From assembly GCA_004802705.1 (NCBI GenBank), contig SGPL01000021.1, forward strand, positions 58,115 through 122,114: 64,000 bases of DNA, given 5' to 3'. This stretch comes from Bondarzewia mesenterica (taxonomy: Eukaryota; Basidiomycota; Agaricomycetes; Russulales; Bondarzewiaceae). Below the pieces are notes generated by a model, which had not been told where the DNA came from, ran no database searches, and was given only the letters and a program-made list of their open reading frames with translations. Within the stretch, counting starts at the first letter, position 1. Each line of letters starts with the position of its first letter. Shown in pieces: positions 62,878 through 64,000 of the stretch. The translations under genes and the position numbers were made by a program.

Positions 62878-64000
62878 ATGAATTTCCTTGGCTTTAGTAG
62901 ACTGGAAACCGGAGCAAACGATACTCAATCCGATCCCGAAAAGCTTGCTCCTGATCATAACGAACTGGATACAAATATTAGGTCTCACAAAGATGCCGGT
63001 GAATATCGAAACACTCGCAATGTCCTTTGGAGCCAGCTTCGTCGCGTCTGGCATCTCTCGCAAATTCTCCTTGGCCTCGCATGTCTGTCAGCTCTGTTGC
63101 ACCCGGCACCGTTGAAGGGAATCTCTTTCAGTATGTCGGAAGCTCTTACAGTGGGCCCTTATTTTCTTTCCTGGAGTGCGGAAACTACAGAGCTATGTCC
63201 ACAAGTGGATCCCATTTCGCCGGAAGTCCATGCGGAGCTGGCCGACAAGTTGGATGAGACGTTCAGGACACAAGAGTATAAGCTCTGGGCGTACGAGAAC
63301 CTGGGTGGTGCTGTGAGAATTCCGTATGTCTCCTTGACATCTTATAGTGCATGCATCCTGATTTTCCTCAAGAACGGAAACTTATGATGACCTTGGCAAA
63401 CCTGGCGAGGATCCGCGATGGGAAACTCGTTTGTTGCTTCACGATTACCTTCAGAAGCGGTTTCCCCTCGTGTAAGTGTGCACTTTTTCCGCCCTGGTAA
63501 ATTTCTAATAAATTAACCATCGACAACAGACATGCCAATTTATCAAGAACAGTCATCAATCGGTTTGCCCTGGTTTACCAATGGGAGGGGACGGACACCT
63601 CCTTGAAACCAGTCCTTTTGACTGCTCATCAAGGTGAGATAGCCTCTATGTTCGTTGTATCTTCTACATGATCTCACTCGTTCGTAACAAATGAGATGTC
63701 GTTCCTGTGGACCCGCAGACCGTCGACCAGTGGATACAGCCACCATATTCGGGATATTATGACGGTACTGATTTCTCAATGTTTACTCTTGTAACGCCAT
63801 TTTCCAATATTCCACGTCGGCTCTTAGGTGAATGGATCTGGGGTCGCGGCAGCTGTGACGATAAATCTGGTCTTATTGGCAGTCTGTGCGTTCGCTCTGA
63901 GCAATCAATGTTTTACCCAATATTTCTCATCTATGATGATTGTAGCACTGCCGTTGAATCTTTGCTCCAGGAGGGATTCAAGCCTTCAAGAACTGTTGTG
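62878..64000 (+). CDS. M20 peptidase, carboxypeptidase S-like (5' part)
   Basis: Truncated by the window end. Exons with matching phases: 62878-63323, 63373-63471, 63540-63633, 63696-63764, 63827-63885, 63946 onward. The N-terminus is cytosolic (MNFLGFSRLETGAND), followed by a signal-anchor helix (LSQILLGLACLSALL, residues about 60-75) as in vacuolar carboxypeptidase S. Then CPQVDPISPEVHAELADKLD, AVRIPTETYDD, KPVLLTAHQDVVPV (first metal His and Asp), QPPYSGYYDGEWIWGRGSCDDKSG (bridging Asp) and AVESLLQEGFKPSRTVV. This is the di-zinc M20 fold; the glutamate base and remaining ligands lie beyond 64000. Expected role: C-terminal amino-acid release from peptides in the vacuole. It is divergent from the DAP3 chimera, with starts about 240 bp apart. 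Confidence 0.88.

Overview
The window is fungal nuclear DNA, most likely from a wood-decay-type basidiomycete (Agaricomycetes). The reasons are: very short, dense GT-AG introns (about 50-70 nt, many with CTRAY-like branch sites); gene families typical of that class (NB-ARC/TPR NLRs with a helical N-terminal adaptor, F-box/leucine-rich proteins, chromodomain Ty3/gypsy elements); and eukaryotic housekeeping genes (VPS15, CstF-64, OST4, ThrRS, DAP3). Single Ns are common at 24.8-28.2 kb and 54.3-58.3 kb, so the assembly quality is modest. Exon limits below come from reading splice sites and frames by eye. Identities rest on motif and family recognition, not on database searches.

Layout. 1-9.8 kb is a transposon graveyard. 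It holds a stop-riddled chromovirus pol (protease edge, RT, RNase H, integrase, chromodomain), then a degenerate coiled-coil/CCHC ORF, an LTR followed by a decayed gag, and a second copy of the same LTR in inverted orientation. 9.8-21 kb is gene-poor accessory DNA with two perfect hairpins, an F-box-like gene, a frameshifted lineage-specific gene, and an NLR-type NB-ARC gene with three nearly identical C-terminal TPR units.

21-64 kb is a compact conserved block: phosphate:H+ symporter (-), small Cys-rich protein (+), mitochondrial-type orphan (-), OST4 (+), VPS15 (-), CHFR-like RING protein (+), MDR-family oxidoreductase (-), beta-propeller-like protein (-), F-box protein (+), Hsp20 (-), CstF-64 (+), ThrRS (-), IGHMBP2-like helicase (+), ATPase (-), DAP3::ketopantoate-reductase chimera (-), and a carboxypeptidase S-type M20 peptidase (+, running off the end). 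Genes alternate in strand as divergent pairs with short shared promoters (Pho84/small Cys-rich, VPS15/RING, DAP3/CPS1) and convergent pairs (CstF-64/ThrRS, helicase/ATPase). There is no operon-like pathway. The housekeeping genes serve trafficking/autophagy, mRNA 3'-end formation, tRNA charging, N-glycosylation, mitochondrial translation and phosphate uptake.

The most unusual locus is 61038-62637. The N-terminal, P-loop half of mitochondrial ribosomal protein DAP3/mS29 runs in one uninterrupted frame into the complete C-terminal domain of ketopantoate reductase (ApbA/PanE).
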